Positions 12,053-26,362 of a stretch of 64,000 bases of DNA are shown here, in pieces. Each line of letters opens with the position of its first letter. Within the stretch, counting starts at the first letter, position 1. Source of the DNA: Brevipalpus yothersi. Its lineage: Eukaryota; Arthropoda; Arachnida; Trombidiformes; Tenuipalpidae. Location: NCBI GenBank assembly GCA_003956705.1, contig QZCP01000357.1:1-64000 (forward strand), read 5' to 3'. The notes under the pieces were generated by a model. It did not search any database, had not been told where the DNA came from, and worked only from the letters and a program-made list of their open reading frames with translations. Made by a program: the position numbers and the translations under genes.

Positions 12053-12894
12053 TCAAACAGGCTGAAAATCATAATGAACTTTATCCGCTCCAGGGAATTG
12101 CTTGGGTTTCTGCAATGAAAAACTTGAAGTTTATAAGCTGTCCTTAGTGGTATCTTAAAGATTTACACATACCTCAGGTGTACATAGATAGATATCATAT
12201 TTCTCCATGAAATATCCCATTAAATAAAACAAAAACAGTGGGACGAAAATGTATATTACTTGTCGATACCTATTGAGAACAGAAAAAAATTCTCATCAGT
12301 AAAGTTCGATAATTAAAAGATATTTCAAACATACTTCGGAGTTTCCTCTATTTCATCAGTGGGAAGTTTACCAGGACCTTGATGATATTCAGCTCCCATT
12401 ACAACCTTAAGAGGAGGGAAAAGAAATACAATTTGAGAACTTTTGGAGTCGAGTGATGTAGATAAAGATTATACTCACAGGCTCACCATAGACTTGTCGC
12501 ATAAATTCATCATCCCAATCAAAATAAGGATCACGAGCTTTGTAAGAGATGGGTTGAAGTTCTGGATAATCACCGAAGCATTCGTCTTCATCATAAAATC
12601 TATAATCTTCAGGTATCATATTATATTTAGCAGCAGCAAGTTCTATTTCTTCTTTTGTTCTCGGTCTTGGACCAGGTTTCCACATGGATATATCAGCTGT
12701 AAAACAAAATTATCACAATTACATTTTAATCCACACAATGTTCATACAAAATCAGATAGAAGTCATCATCAATCAACACTCTTCTGATCAACATCATACT
12801 AACCAGCATATCTTTTGGTCATTCCAAGAATACCAGCTCGATATCTAGGCAATGCAAGTATTTTGCGAAGACACAACGCCCGACACGAAGCCAT
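12053..12894 (-). CDS. NDUFB8: NDUFB8, mitochondrial complex I accessory subunit
   Basis: Five exons: 12894-12804, 12696-12479, 12405-12335, 12269-12173 and 12109-12053; 177 aa, close to the roughly 186 aa of mammalian NDUFB8. It is a single-pass inner-membrane subunit of NADH:ubiquinone oxidoreductase. Seen: a basic presequence (MASCRALCLRKILALPRYRA), the conserved matrix block AAAKYNMIPEDYRFYDED and GDYPEL, the FDWDDEFMRQVYGEP region aligning with the family's W-GEP segment, one hydrophobic span (VIYIFVPLFLFYLMGYFM), and a C-terminus with KPKQFPGADKVHY like the family's GPKQYPYNNL. All introns are GT-AG and phases close. It is transcribed divergently from RANBP3, 357 nt away. Confidence 0.93.
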
Positions 12895-13251
12895 TCCTCA
12901 CGAACCAGAACAATCAACTCCACCAAAAATTGATTCCCACAAATCAACAAACTGAATCAATTTTAATTCAGTTCACTTAATGTTTACATTCTCATGTCAA
13001 TGTTGATCTGATTTGAACTTTTAGCTACTGTATTCACAAGACGGCAGCACTCAATCCGAGACCGAAAAAAAATTTTTTTTTCAATTTGCTTTGAAAAATT
13101 GAAGTCAGTTGAATGAATGAGAAGAGATTATTTGTAATTAATTAATTGTGATTTTAGTTCAACTTTTTTTTTCGAAATACATTAATTAGTCATTTTTTAT
13201 ACCAATTGTGCCATCACTTGAGAAATATATATATATACACCTATATATACA
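12895..13251. promoter_or_regulatory. Probable shared divergent promoter, NDUFB8 / RANBP3
   Basis: 357 nt separate the two outward-facing start codons, with A/T homopolymer runs and no ORF. Promoter function is inferred from the head-to-head layout; no specific factor site was identified. Confidence 0.45.
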
Positions 13252-14628
13252 ATGGATTCAGCGGAAACCAAAACAAATGATTTTCTAGCAGCATCAAAAG
13301 AAAAATGTGGAGAAAATTCAAAATCTTCAGCAAGTACCAGTGGAAGTGGTAGTAGTGGTAGTAATAATAATGATAAATGCTTTGTGTTCGGACAAAATAT
13401 GGAAGATCGAGTTATATTGCCAAATGATAATAGTAAAGAAGATACTGATAAGGATAAATTGGAGGTAAAAGAATCCAATTCATCGATTGGTGATACCAAT
13501 TATTTTTGTTCACAAAATTCATCGGAAAAAAGAAAGTATGAAGCCATTACCGGAGAAGAAGGTATATACATACACTGATGCCGACAATGTTTTTCTCTCT
13601 GTTTCACTTTACCACTCTTTTTCTGCCTGAGTATTATTATTGATTGTTTTTCCTATTTATACTCATTTCATGCTTATTCACGTATCGTGCAGATGAATCG
13701 AATGTTCTCCAAATGTTTTGCAAGCTTTATCTATGGGAATCGAATACTGCATTGTGGAAAGAGAGAGGTAAAGGAATGTTGAGGCTAAATGATAAAAAGA
13801 AAGATGGTAAACTGTGTTCAAGATTAAGTGAGTAAAATTGTTGTTGTTTTTCTCGTCGATTTGTTGGAATACATCAACTGATTTGGTCTTTTCTTCCTTT
13901 TTTTACAGTTATGAGGACCTCAGGGTCTTTGAAGGTTATTCTAAATGCTTTAATAGTTGTTGGAATGAAATTTGAACTTTCAAATGAAAGATGTCTTCGG
14001 TTTACCAATATTGATGGTATTTATTTACTCAAGGTATGGCAATATTTTATTGAAGTTTTTTTCTTTCCTCTTGATTTAAAACTAATCATCTCATTTCTCC
14101 ACTCAGGGTAAAGAGAAAGATATAGACCAACTTTATATGGCTATCGAATGTAGATTGAGAGAACTTTCCAAGAAAGTGAAAAGTTCACCTGATGCAAATG
14201 AACCATCAGTTTTACCATCAGTAGCTTCGGATGATGCCGATTCCCAGTCACCAAAGAAAACAAGAATTTCTGAATCTGATACTGTATCCAAAACTAATGA
14301 TAACAATTCTGATACAAGACCATTGATTCTGGAATCCAAAATAGGCTCTGTGAACAATGATAACAACTCTGATTCACCAAAGAAGGTATCCAGTTCCGAA
14401 TCAGATACCTCATCTGCCAATGACAGCTCGCAAAATTTGAGCTCAAGTGATTCCCAATCGCAGTCTAAGCCCACAATAGTATTGGAATCCAAGTTAGGAT
14501 CCACGGGTGATGAGCACAATTCGGATTCATTGAAGAAAGAGAAAATTCCAGAGTCTGAAGTGGATACACCTCCCGAAAAATTAGCTGTTGTAGATGAAAA
14601 TAATTCAGAAACTGGTCTTAATCGTTGA
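13252..14628 (+). CDS. RANBP3: RANBP3, Ran-binding nuclear export cofactor
   Basis: Four exons: 13252-13561, 13693-13827, 13909-14033 and 14107-14628; 363 aa. RanBP3 binds RanGTP and CRM1/XPO1 to promote nuclear export. Seen: the FG-type motif CFVFGQNMEDRV, the lead-in EAITGEEDESNVLQM, and a Ran-binding domain (KLYLWE, WKERGKGMLRLND, SRLIMRTSGSLKVILNA) through LYMAIECRLRELSK. The N-terminus is a Ser/Gly/Asn-rich disordered segment, shorter than in vertebrates. The C-terminal tail of about 150 residues is Ser/Asp/Lys-rich and internally repetitive: S-PKK-(x)-SESDT and ILESKxGS units recur. The exon 2 and 3 boundaries fall inside the Ran-binding domain with consistent phase. Confidence 0.92.
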
Positions 14629-15621
14629 ACAATAATTTCACCTCAATCAATTTTTGGCTCTGAAGACAGACTCATGCACTTGTAAAATAGAAATACCTCG
14701 CTTTACATTCGAATCATCAAGTTTTCTGAGAAGTTTGTAAATGTGCCTCAATTTCGATCTCTACCATTATCATGAATCTTTTTCGCTTCATGAATCACAT
14801 TGAATTAAGATTAATTTCCAAGGGCTCAACAAATACGAATTATAAATTTCATCCTCAAATAGCTTCATGAAGCTACATAGGCTTTTTTCTTCAAAGCAAT
14901 AGGAACAATCATCCCGTGGAATATTGATTGAATGGGACAGTCCAGATCCTCTCCATATTTCTCTCTTATCAGTACGCACCACAAGAATGTAAAAAGTCAA
15001 TAAAAATGCCCTCGAAAATGATTTTCCATTCGATCAACGTTTCTGAATTTTTAAATCATCAATCATCACAGGAATCCATTAGCCGGTTCAATATTTTGTG
15101 CCCAAGTGTATTCATAATCCTTGAGTTTCATGATCAGACAGAACCAGCTACCACTGTCTGAACTTTTATCGTTTCTTGATCTAGGTTTCTAAGTTGTCAA
15201 GTTGATGCTCATCTCTCTTCCATCCATAGAGCTCCGACTTTAGAAGCAAGAGACCTTAGAAACTGAGCCACCGTTTGATTGATCCGTTTGATCCGTATGA
15301 TTGATCACACCACAAACCTCTCCAATATTTGAATCAGTAAAAAAGTAGTGGAAAACTATTTAATAAAAAAAATAGAGAGAAATGAAAGCTTAGATGAGTC
15401 GAGAAGGATGAATTTGTCACTGGATGAGGATGGAGAAGATATGATCATAACAGGCGATTCTCTCTGATGAAAAAACTTTAAGAAATGAGGGTGAGAGAAT
15501 AAGGTTTACTAAAAGATTAAACCCCAACCTGATTAATCATATTCATGGCTAATAGATAGGTTCGCATAACCTGAGTATCAAAATGACGATGCTTAGATGA
15601 GATCAATGGTCAAAATCAGAT
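14629..15621. other. Intergenic region between convergent RANBP3 and GEMIN8
   Basis: No coding exon, RNA gene or repeat recognised; presumably both 3' UTRs plus spacer. Confidence 0.5.
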
Positions 15622-16225
15622 CTATTTGATATTAATAGGAATGTTAGGCCATAGTTTGGGCTCTCTTTCACTGCAAAATTGATTGAATCCCTGTAGTAAG
15701 TGTGATTCGATCTCTTTTATCCTGGAAGCATTCTCAGGATCATAGAGATTCTTGTCGATTGTGGTTTCAAGTGATTTTTGATAAAGTTTTTTCTTCATCT
15801 CATCCAGATCAGCTTTGCCAAGATCAACATAAACAACAGGATTCGCTCTTTCTTTTCTCCGTTTTTCAGCTTTCTTTTTAGCTGCAAGGAAATGAAAAAT
15901 AAATTATCACTTAATTTAACGTACAAACATCTGGTTCCTTACCTCTATTCTTCTGATGCTCTCGAGTTTCCATAATAAACCGAGCATAATTTTCATCGAC
16001 ATCTTCTGTGGATTCCATGTTGTTGTCTGCCATCTTGGACGAATTGTCTTCCTGCGATACACTTGCATCACCAAACACATCGGTATACATCCACTGGAAG
16101 GGTAAATTTATCGAAAAATTGCCATACTGTTGAAGCCATTCAGTTGATCGCTGATAATTTTTCCAATAACTGCCACAAGACGCAGATATTATACGGAATT
16201 CATCTTCTGACACCGGAAAACTCAT
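15622..16225 (-). CDS. GEMIN8: GEMIN8, SMN-complex subunit
   Basis: Two exons, 16225-15943 and 15881-15622, joined in phase 1 by a 61-nt intron; 180 aa. Gemin8 is a core scaffold of the SMN complex that assembles Sm cores on spliceosomal snRNAs. Seen: the N-terminal aromatic block SYWKNYQRSTEWLQQYG, equivalent to the family's YWxHYxxAMxWMQ; a middle helix YARFIMETREHQKNR, equivalent to the family's YFAETERHREER; a basic coiled segment; and the C-terminal signature LYDPENASRIKEIESHLLQG ending CSEREPKLWPNIPI. The match to both ends of the family, in order and at the right spacing, makes the call strong despite low overall conservation. Confidence 0.88.
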
Positions 16226-17146
16226 ATTGACTAAACCTCCAAAGTTATCACCAGAATGCTACCAATTTGGGAACGAGTCACTTCTTCTACCTATTTCAAC
16301 TCACCAGATTCAAACACTTGATCATCTCACGGAAACAATAAACAAAAATTTCCACAAAATATGGTTAAAACACAATCAGCAACATCGTTAATTTAAAACA
16401 ATGAATGTTGACGCAAACATCAAGCATGTTCAAGTGTGAATGTTTACATCATGCACATGAGTTGGTTGAAGGTGGAGCTTAATATTGGACACACCTCCTT
16501 CTTGATTATCTCGTTCTTCAATCAAGTTCAATCATCTTGAATTCAATTTATTTCCGATGTATTGATTGATTAATTAATTTATTGAGTACGGTTTCTTTTT
16601 ATGAACCAAATTTATTATCATAATCATTATTGATGAATCATATCTTTTTTTAAGCTCGTTACATTGTTCCGTTTTGGTGAAACTATCTTTTCGTTGCTGT
16701 TCAAAAAAATTTAAGCTAAGAAAAATTAACTCCTAACAGTCAGAAAAAATGAATGCTGTAGGAAATTAATTGAACGGTATACATAATTAAGGTAAAGGAA
16801 AACTAATTTAACATGCAGATAAGAGAAAGACAAGAATGAATATAACCAGAGAAATGGAGAAAAGCGAAAAAAAAGAAGATGAAAAAGAGAATAAGAGCAA
16901 AAGAACTGTTCCTAATGTTCAAGCGAATCGTACACTGAAATGTGGATCAATTCAAATAATGTGTCTTATGAAAGACAATTGAGCAAGAGATCATGATGTC
17001 AATCAAAAGATCGATTAGCGTCACCAAGTATCAATGGTTTGTTGACTGAAATGCTGTGTCACATTGAATGATCCAATCTTAAGAGCTCTAAATTTTTCTT
17101 AAATTCTAAAATGATGATGTTTATTATCGTGATGGGACACTTCTCT
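16226..17146. other. Intergenic region between GEMIN8 and the GATA gene
   Basis: Contains the GEMIN8 promoter and the GATA 3' UTR. No exon recognised. Confidence 0.5.
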
Positions 17147-20100
17147 TCATGATCCTATAGCCACATGAGCTTTAATATCATTATCTTGTGGTGGCTGGGA
17201 CCACTGTTGATACACGTTGGGATTATCTAGACCCAATCCTGGAGCTCCTTGATCTGAGGTTCCTCCTGAGCCGTTCATGAATCGACGAGAGTCATCTTTT
17301 GACTCAGTATCCATTTCATCTGCTTAGAAAATACAAGAGTTTCAAATTAATGATCAATTTATCTACTCAATTAAGCATATAATCTTACCTTTAATTGTAT
17401 TATCACCATTACTATTTTTGTTTGGATCAATGTTACTCGACTGAGGTAACTTTGGTTTTCTCTTTCGAGTTTGGATCCCTTCTTTACGCATCGCTAAAGG
17501 TCTATTTACCTGTGTGAGAACAACAATTAGAGAGTGATGAAGAATTTGTTTCAAATATCAAATTGGCTTGGATGCTTAGACTTCTTCTAAAAATCGAAGA
17601 AAAAAAATATGGAAAAACATAATTACATTATGAAGCTTATAATAAAGGCCACAAGCATTGCAAACTGGATCGCCTTCGTTGTTTCGTCGCCATAAAGTAG
17701 TGTTAGTGGTTCCACAGTTTGAGCAACACAAGCCAATACGTCGTGAGGCAACCTGGAATATTGGATATGATGAAAAATGAAAAATTTGTGAAATTTTTTC
17801 AATTCCTGGGTGTTTTTCAAAATGTTGGACTTATTAATGGAATTCCACGCCATCAGCTCTTGTATTGAGTTGTTGGAATGTTTAGAATTTCAACATCGAG
17901 AACACTTGCAGAGTAGAGATGTTTTTTTCGACTCAACTAATTGGATTAAGAAAGTTTAACTAAAACGAATGAATCGGGAAAAAAATTCTTCAGCACAGAT
18001 GTAGCGCTAGATTTTTGTGTGAGATGAAAATAAAAACTAGAATTAAGATAAATTGCATGAGATACAACACAAGATTAGTTTGACTGAACTTTTCATCTGA
18101 TCGAAGGTGTTTATCATCAGATTGGTGGAAAAGATTATCTTCTTAACTAATGCAAGAAATTGATAGTTGAAAATACTTTTTTTCGCTCAACATTTCAACT
18201 AGCTTTCAAATTGATTGAAGTAAGTAGTATCAATGGAAAAAGCTTTTTCACACTACAATCAGCAAAACATTCATCACTTTGGAACAGTTCGAATAGAACT
18301 GGCCAACTCAACGGGAAAGTCCACTCATTTACACAAGAAAAAGAAAACTACAGCTAAAATTTCGCAACAAATATTATGTTTCAAAAAAAAGTTGATCTCC
18401 ACTCACTTAAAGTAAGTTAATGTCTTAATTAGCTAGGAGGTTGATGCTATTTGATATGCTGATTGATGATAAATAAGATAAATCATAAAGCTCGAAACAT
18501 AATTCATTTCCTATACCCCAAGATTTTTAGACAAGATATGTAACGAAATGGATATGTATCGTTCACCGTTGATCATGTATCCATGTCTCGTCTACAAAAA
18601 AAGTAAATTCAAAAAAGTGGTTGTTTTGGCAAGTGGGCATAAAATTTGGATGAAAAAAAAGATAACTGAAGAGTCCCATACGCTTCGATAGTCATACTAA
18701 CTACACCGACATTCCAAATCAGTAGGATCTGAAATTTATCTTACTTCACAAAATAAAAGCGAAAGGGTTCATCACCACCAAGCCAAGTGTGTACATCCAA
18801 AGCTCAGCTTTTATGACACTGCCAATCATAAAAAGAGTAATTCCATTGAGTCGTTTATGTGAATTCTCTTTCATCTTCCACAGCAATTATAAACCAGGCT
18901 TATCAAAAAACTACTGAAAGATACATTCTAAAGCTGACCAAAAGCTATTGTCCTTCAGAATTCAACATGAATTGAGCATTTTTCTCGGGCAATGGAAATG
19001 TTAGCACAATTTTTTGATGAATATAAGCTAGTTTTAGAGTTGATTAACATTTGAAACTTCATTGAAATGAGCGAACATGTAAGAAAACAATTTTCTCATT
19101 TCTGACTGAACAAAACATTAGTCAACAAACAAGGTCGACTAAAAACTCTGTGGTTTCCTGAGACCTGTGTGTAATTGTACTGGTGGAAAAAGAGAAAAAT
19201 TTTAACCCCTCATTAATGTTTTTTTTTCTTCTGTTAAATTTGTCATCCTTATGCCAATGATATAGCGTAATTCAGTGAATAATCAGCCAGATTATAATCA
19301 GGCACGTTCCAAGTGTGTTTCAAGAGTTAAATTGGAAAAGAATGGAGAATCTTTCAACAACAACAAAATTCTTTCCAACATAATGGTCCATGAAATTCAC
19401 TGACAAAAGTGATGATAAATGGTTAGAATAGAAGAGTAAAAAAGAAAATTGCCGATGATAGATGTCGGCCTAGAACACGAAAAAAATTTGAATAATTTGA
19501 GAACAATTTTGTAATATGCTAATCGATGGAACACTATCGGATGAGAACACTCAATGAAGATGCTCAGATGTTCAGTGAAAGAAAAAGATATACACACACA
19601 TTAAAAGAAGAGCAATTTGGCCAAAGATCAACCGAACAGATAGTTTCGCCATTTTGACTACATGTATGAGTGTAAGTGTATATAGTCAACTCAAACCATG
19701 GTTCACTGATTCTTGGATCACTCAGGCAAGAATCAAGGGCGTTTTGCTTGGGTTTTGGGATGATCATTGAAAGAGTGGGTCCAAAAAGTCTAAAGATACA
19801 TCATTTTGATGTTTTTGATAATATTAATATGTAAGAATGTATATATACATTTGAAACCATTTTTTTCTGACAAATGCTTGTACATGATCTAGAACTGATC
19901 TGGATGATGGTGTTGACTGAATATTGAGGACAACTTGAGTGGCAAGTTGTGGTCCATCTGATCATAGTGATTGATTGATTTGACTAATTTTTGAATATCG
20001 TCCTCTCATTTGAATAGCTTGGAAAAGTTTGGAACTTGTGTATGTTGCAAACCTATTCTTGATGGGTTACGATAGAAGAATTTTTCAACTTTGATGACAA

Positions 20101-21293
20101 ACGCAACGATCATGAAATGCAAATTATCTACTAACAGTTTCATCACACGTTTGCCTTTCACCCAAAGTTTTGCTGATTGTTGGTAATTGAATTTTCAAAT
20201 TCTAATCGAGGCAAGTTTGAAATCGAGCTGATTTGAGAATTGGAACAAGTGTGACAAATCAATGAATCCCTTGAGGGTTGGCTTAAGCCGTTTTCGGCAT
20301 AAGATACCTTGTGAATTTAGATCAGAACACAACTCTACAATCATTCCATTCTATTGATATATCCGTCCATCTACAAGATCCATTCATTCATTCATTGGTT
20401 ATAGTGTAGGTTTGAATAAAAATTTATACCGATATTGTCATCAGAAGCAGTGTCCTTGAATGATAAATAATGAGTTTCAGAATCGTTTCTGATGGATCCC
20501 TAAACTTAGCAACATCCCGATATCTTAATGGTTTTCAGAATTTCTTCCGCATTTTATGGTGCTGAAGTAAAGGAATACCATTGATATCACTATTCTTCCC
20601 ATGAAAATATATTATACTCAACCATCGTGGTTTGGAATGCATCGACAATGAAAGCTTCATTTTCACTGTGATATGTTTATCAATTCATCAATTCCCATGT
20701 TGACACAAATGATTATATAGATTGTCACTTTTCCATAATGCTGTCCCTAAATGCTCAAGTATCATAAGGGGTTAACTTATCTGACTTCAATCCCTATCAG
20801 GACGTTCTAATCTAACTCAAGCGGTTTTTCTCATGCTGAGCCCCCAACAAACTCATGAAATAAGTAAGCTCACAGAATGGAGTAGAAAAGAATCGCCTAG
20901 ATGAATTTTTTGAACAAATTTTCCAAAACATTTCAATGAATGGAACTCTTAGTGAAAAAATTTTCCTTCTGCTACTTCTATTTCTTGCCTCATGTTTCCG
21001 GTTTGACATCAGATAACCTGTAGGATAATTAATCGCTTAATTAGAAGATTAGCCCGCATCTTTTTTATCGAAAGAGAAGTAGTGGAAAATGGCTTCAGGC
21101 GATTTTAGGCGACAGTTTGCCATCGCAAACATAAGAGCCCACTGAACACACACAAATACACATATACGCACGATGGCGTTTGGATGGTCCATTTGATGGA
21201 ACATTTCTGAGGCAAGATGACAGGACAGCTAGGAGAGGTCCATTTCTGTGACTATTTTCTACTAGAAATCATCGGCCTCCGGACGCGATTCAT

Positions 21294-21366
<73 letters not shown>

Positions 21367-21605
21367 AAGACTTTGAGGCTTGCAAAGCAAAAAAAATTCA
21401 TGGACAACAGGTTCTAAGTAGCTTGGTCGAGCTACAGGCTGAAAGATTCTCAGACCCAATAGCATGGCCTTACCATGTGAAGACTGAACGAATTTGAGTG
21501 GGAACTTATCATCTTCTCTCATCGAACGATAGTTTGGCTAAATGTTTCTCTTATCTGACTGCACGGTAAGCGAGATTCTTACTTACCATTTTTCTGCTCG
21601 AACGT

Positions 21606-21648
<43 letters not shown>

Positions 21649-24600
21649 AAAGTTTGAGCCATGTTCAAGAGCAAGATTTTTTCGTCAGCCAATCGAGAAG
21701 ATAATAATAATGTGAATGCATTTGGAGAGAGAGAAAGATTCACCTGGAAATGACTTATTCCCTGTCCTAGGTTGGATTAGGATAGCTCACTGAGCATTCA
21801 GTATCTTAAGGTTACTCAAAATATTGTTACTTTCCTTCTTTTTCAAGTTGAATTTCATGGAAGGATGAATGATAAACTTATCTTTATCTGCTACTATTCT
21901 CAGATGGAACATTCAAGATACTCATACTGATACTGATACTAGAAGTGTTCACTAATTGGAGAAACATTGTAAATTCTATCTCTTTATCGGATGGAAACTG
22001 TTAACAAGTATGCAATACTAGTGATAGTATATCCGAGAGGAAATCAAATTGAATAATTAATAGTTGATAATCCATTCAATTTTATCCAAAGCAAGGAATT
22101 TCAGATGGCCTCATGCTATAATATGATTCTCATAGAGAGCTATCCTTCCAGTCTAACGATTCAGGAATTTTTTGACTTTCCAGTTCTATTCAGGAAAAGT
22201 ATGAACTAGTTGAGTATGCTGAGGAGTCCGAAATTAGTAATTCTATCACTACCTACATGTTGAGAATATCTGTATCTCAAGATTTTGAGAAACAAAATAC
22301 AATTTTGAAGAAGTTTTCTCTGTCTGATAGTAAGGTTGGCTAAATTCACTGGATCAGATGCTTCCTCAACCCAGTTCTATCGCCGTAGATAACTAGAATA
22401 AAGTTAATATGCATACATGTATTGCATGTGTGTATCCTCTAGAGGGAATGCTCGTTCTGAAGAGATTTGTTCAATTATTTTCCAGAAACCAATGCAATTC
22501 GCTGACTCTTGTCTTCAGGGCATGCTTTTAGGGTGCATTTGACATCTCTCAGGTGAAATAAAGCTTTAAGTTTGAGAACAATTTCATGAATATAGGTAGA
22601 TTTTTAGACCCTTTATCATTTTGTTCTCTGGAGCAAGCTTAGACCACACACAAAGAATTCAGAAGAATTTTCCTATACAGTTGGAAATTATTCAAATCAT
22701 TTTGTTTATATCAGCATTGACAATGATTAAATCACAGAGGAAGTTCCCTAAGATGACCTGAATATTGTCTAGATCCCCAATTTTGATAAACAATGTTTGT
22801 TAGAGAATATTCTAAAGCTCATCTAGCTTATAAGAAGTGAAAATGGATTATCTTACACAGGGAAAAAATTTGCCCAATTTTCTGAAGTTTGTTTTTCAAC
22901 TGAAATAAATCAAAGCGAAAAGGTTTTGATTCCAGGAAAACTGATAGGCAAATAGAAACCTCTCAGCAAAGAATATAAAAAATATTCCCCCTCTTTTATG
23001 ACAACAAAGATACCAAATCAAATGATAATCTTACACGATGAGATAAATATGAAGTTTGATGATGTGAACCTTGAGCTTCAGCTATAATTCTCTATGGAAG
23101 TACATTTCATCTTATCGGTAGAGGATTTTTACAGATGATTGTGCTATTTTCTGTTCATCTATGCATCACATATAACCTCGTCGGAAGGGGTTTGATTCTA
23201 CAATGCTCCCTATTGGTCTTATATTTCTAAATAGTACTGTCACGTTCAAAATGCAAAAAAATAATCACAAAATTGTGTTGAAAATAATATTTTTAACGAG
23301 TATTAACATCATCTCCAACTCATCTCAACCCTATACAACGTGGCTCTCATACTTATCACTTATTCACACTCTTATAGGTTCTTTTTCATCAAATTTTATC
23401 ACCCTATAGTGTATACATGAATCAGTGTTCAAGTCACTAAATCAAGGGAGAAAATCTAATTCAGGTCATAAATTTAAATGTAAGCCAATAAAAATGAACT
23501 TTTTTTGCCCGCTTATTTTTCATACTTCAAATCAAAATGAATATCTTCACCTAGGGAAAGAGATTACACACCTTCAAATTTATTTTTTCAAATGCTTGGC
23601 TGATAGAAACCTGAATGAGTGTGAAGAAGAAAGTTATTCCAGTTGCTTGCTAGTGAATGCTTGGATTCACATTCTGGAGCTCAATACACATTCTCATTGG
23701 TCTCATTCAACACATCTAAAAGTTACATTAGAAAGACGAAAACTATCAAAACAAGTTTAGTTATGAACTTCCTAATGAGTGTAATTAGCAATAGAACTTA
23801 TGCTTCAGATTTTTTTCCAATGGCACAAAATATCTCACAATTCCAGAAGTTCCATAATTTTTGTGAATTTCTGCCTGAAGACTGACTCTTCACTTCTCGT
23901 CAGCAACTGAGTCCATTGATCAAAGAAAAATTTCTCATATTCTTGACATTCTATAGGTACATCAATAAGTACCACTGTTGTACAACCATAGAAGTCTATT
24001 AAACAGCAGGAATTCTCATTGAATGCTGCTATAACATGGTAGAATTCTTGCTCTTTTGACCAGATAAACAGCAATACCACTTGTCATCATAAGATTAATC
24101 ATTGGAGAGTTAATATAAGGATAGAATGAATTAATGAAAATTTTTTTCCAGCAATTCTATCTTTTTCTTCATTTACTTTCCATTCCATTCCATCTCTCTC
24201 TCTCTCTCCCCTCTCCTCCCGTATTTTTGCTCCAAAACTCTCTCTCTCTCTCAAAACGGTCTCAGTAACTCCTCCTCCAGATCTAGCAAGCCGGCCAATC
24301 GTGATTCTTTCCTATCTTCTTCTCCATCTCACTGATCATTTATTATGCCTCAATGATAATCTTCTCACATTTCAAAGCGATAAATTCGTTCCGTGAAATT
24401 GCGATACCTTTTTTTCCACTCCCACTTGAGCTCTTTTTCTCTCTTTCTTTCTCTCTTTTTGTTCACTTTTTCAAAATATGCTAACAGAAAAGAAACTAAA
24501 TGACTAGAATGGAGGCCAAACAGGCTCTCAAAGACACCCTGAATTGAATACAAATTGCACTTATTAACCAATTGCTACACACAAAAAAGAGACAAAAATA

Positions 24601-25297
24601 ATTTTTTAAAATTCCTTAGACAGCTCAGTCGACCATAATATTGCTCATATTACTGTTGAGCTTTAGAATATAAGCTAACTCAAGATTCATCCCAATTGAT
24701 AATGAGGAAGAATTTTCTCTTTCTTCATGACAATTCAGGTAGAATGTTGGCAGCTGAATGAGCTTGAATATCAGAACGAAATGTAACACATAATATGCTT
24801 GGAACTCACACTCATCCGAACATTGTGAATGCTCGTGAATAGGTGTGATTAATTGTGAAATATAAACGCATTCATTCATTCTGAGAGAGTTTTTGGAAGC
24901 CGATTACAAGGTAAAAGGAAAATTTTTATGAACCTCAAGTATCATTTTGTACTTGTTACTATCATATTAATGATCATTCAAGATAACTGGATGATGATCC
25001 AAGATTTTGTTTTTGTTTTCCCAGCATTATCACTGGATTAAAGCGACATCATCATTTTTTGTCCATGAGCTCTTTACTTCTTTCTATCTTCATTTATTTC
25101 TTGATTCTCAGTCCATAAATTCAAAATCAGAGTTGATAAAATAGTTAAGTAATAAGTGACTGAAAGGGTTGCCAAACGGATGGAAAGGACAAAAAGAGAA
25201 AGTTCATAGAAGAACCGATGGAATCCTCTATCAGTCATTATCTTTCGTACATGCTCTCATGAACACATTCGCACGCAAGGGACAGATCAATGTCCAT

Positions 25298-25381
<84 letters not shown>

Positions 25382-25674
25382 ATCTGAATATCAACAGTGA
25401 TAGAAGGAGTCAAAAAAAAGTAAACAAGTATCTCTCCATCAGTCTCTGACCATTAGGCTTGATTCGCTCATTTCCGATGACCATTGATTGGAAATGTTAG
25501 CAAAAAAATTGATGTGGATGTAGAAATCACATCGTTGACTCAGATCCATGGAATAATCATCAATCTGTAGTCGCATCGATGATCATTGCATGAGCAACAA
25601 CATCGTTTTCCTCTTCTTCTTCTTCTTTTTAGTTTTTTCGCTCATTTCTATCGCTAGCATGTCATTGAGCTGAA

Positions 25675-25752
<78 letters not shown>

Positions 25753-26170
25753 GCCTGAGGTCACATAGTTGATCAAGCATAAGTGTATTCGAAGTGAGTG
25801 AGGTACAGTGATAAGCTGCTATCTGGCTTGATAGTTGGACTAGATAGAGGTGCTGAGAAAGATTGCAGGCACAAGTGAGTTGAGAGGAAGAGATGCTGAT
25901 CTACTTGGACCATTTACGCTTGATCAAGTCTAACTCTTTCAGCCAAGTGCTAAAGATTCCATCACAGGCAAACAAGGTGCCTAGCAGTCCAGTGAAAATT
26001 AGTGGAAAAATTTTCTCTAGTCACAGGCATAGGTAAGAGAAAGTGCACACACACACACACATTCCAGTCATGCGATTAATGAATTGCGGGAAAAAATAGT
26101 TTCTGATGGCTTCAAAATTTATGACCCATCATTGTTGACTAGCCTGGCCACACACACAAAAAGCGATTTT

Positions 26171-26231
<61 letters not shown>

Positions 26232-26309
26232 ATCTGATCGGATTTCGTCCCAAAGTGAGAGAGGAGAATTCTTATGCTCTAGTTGACCAGCTTTTAGTTG
26301 CAAAGCCTA

Positions 26310-26362
<53 letters not shown>

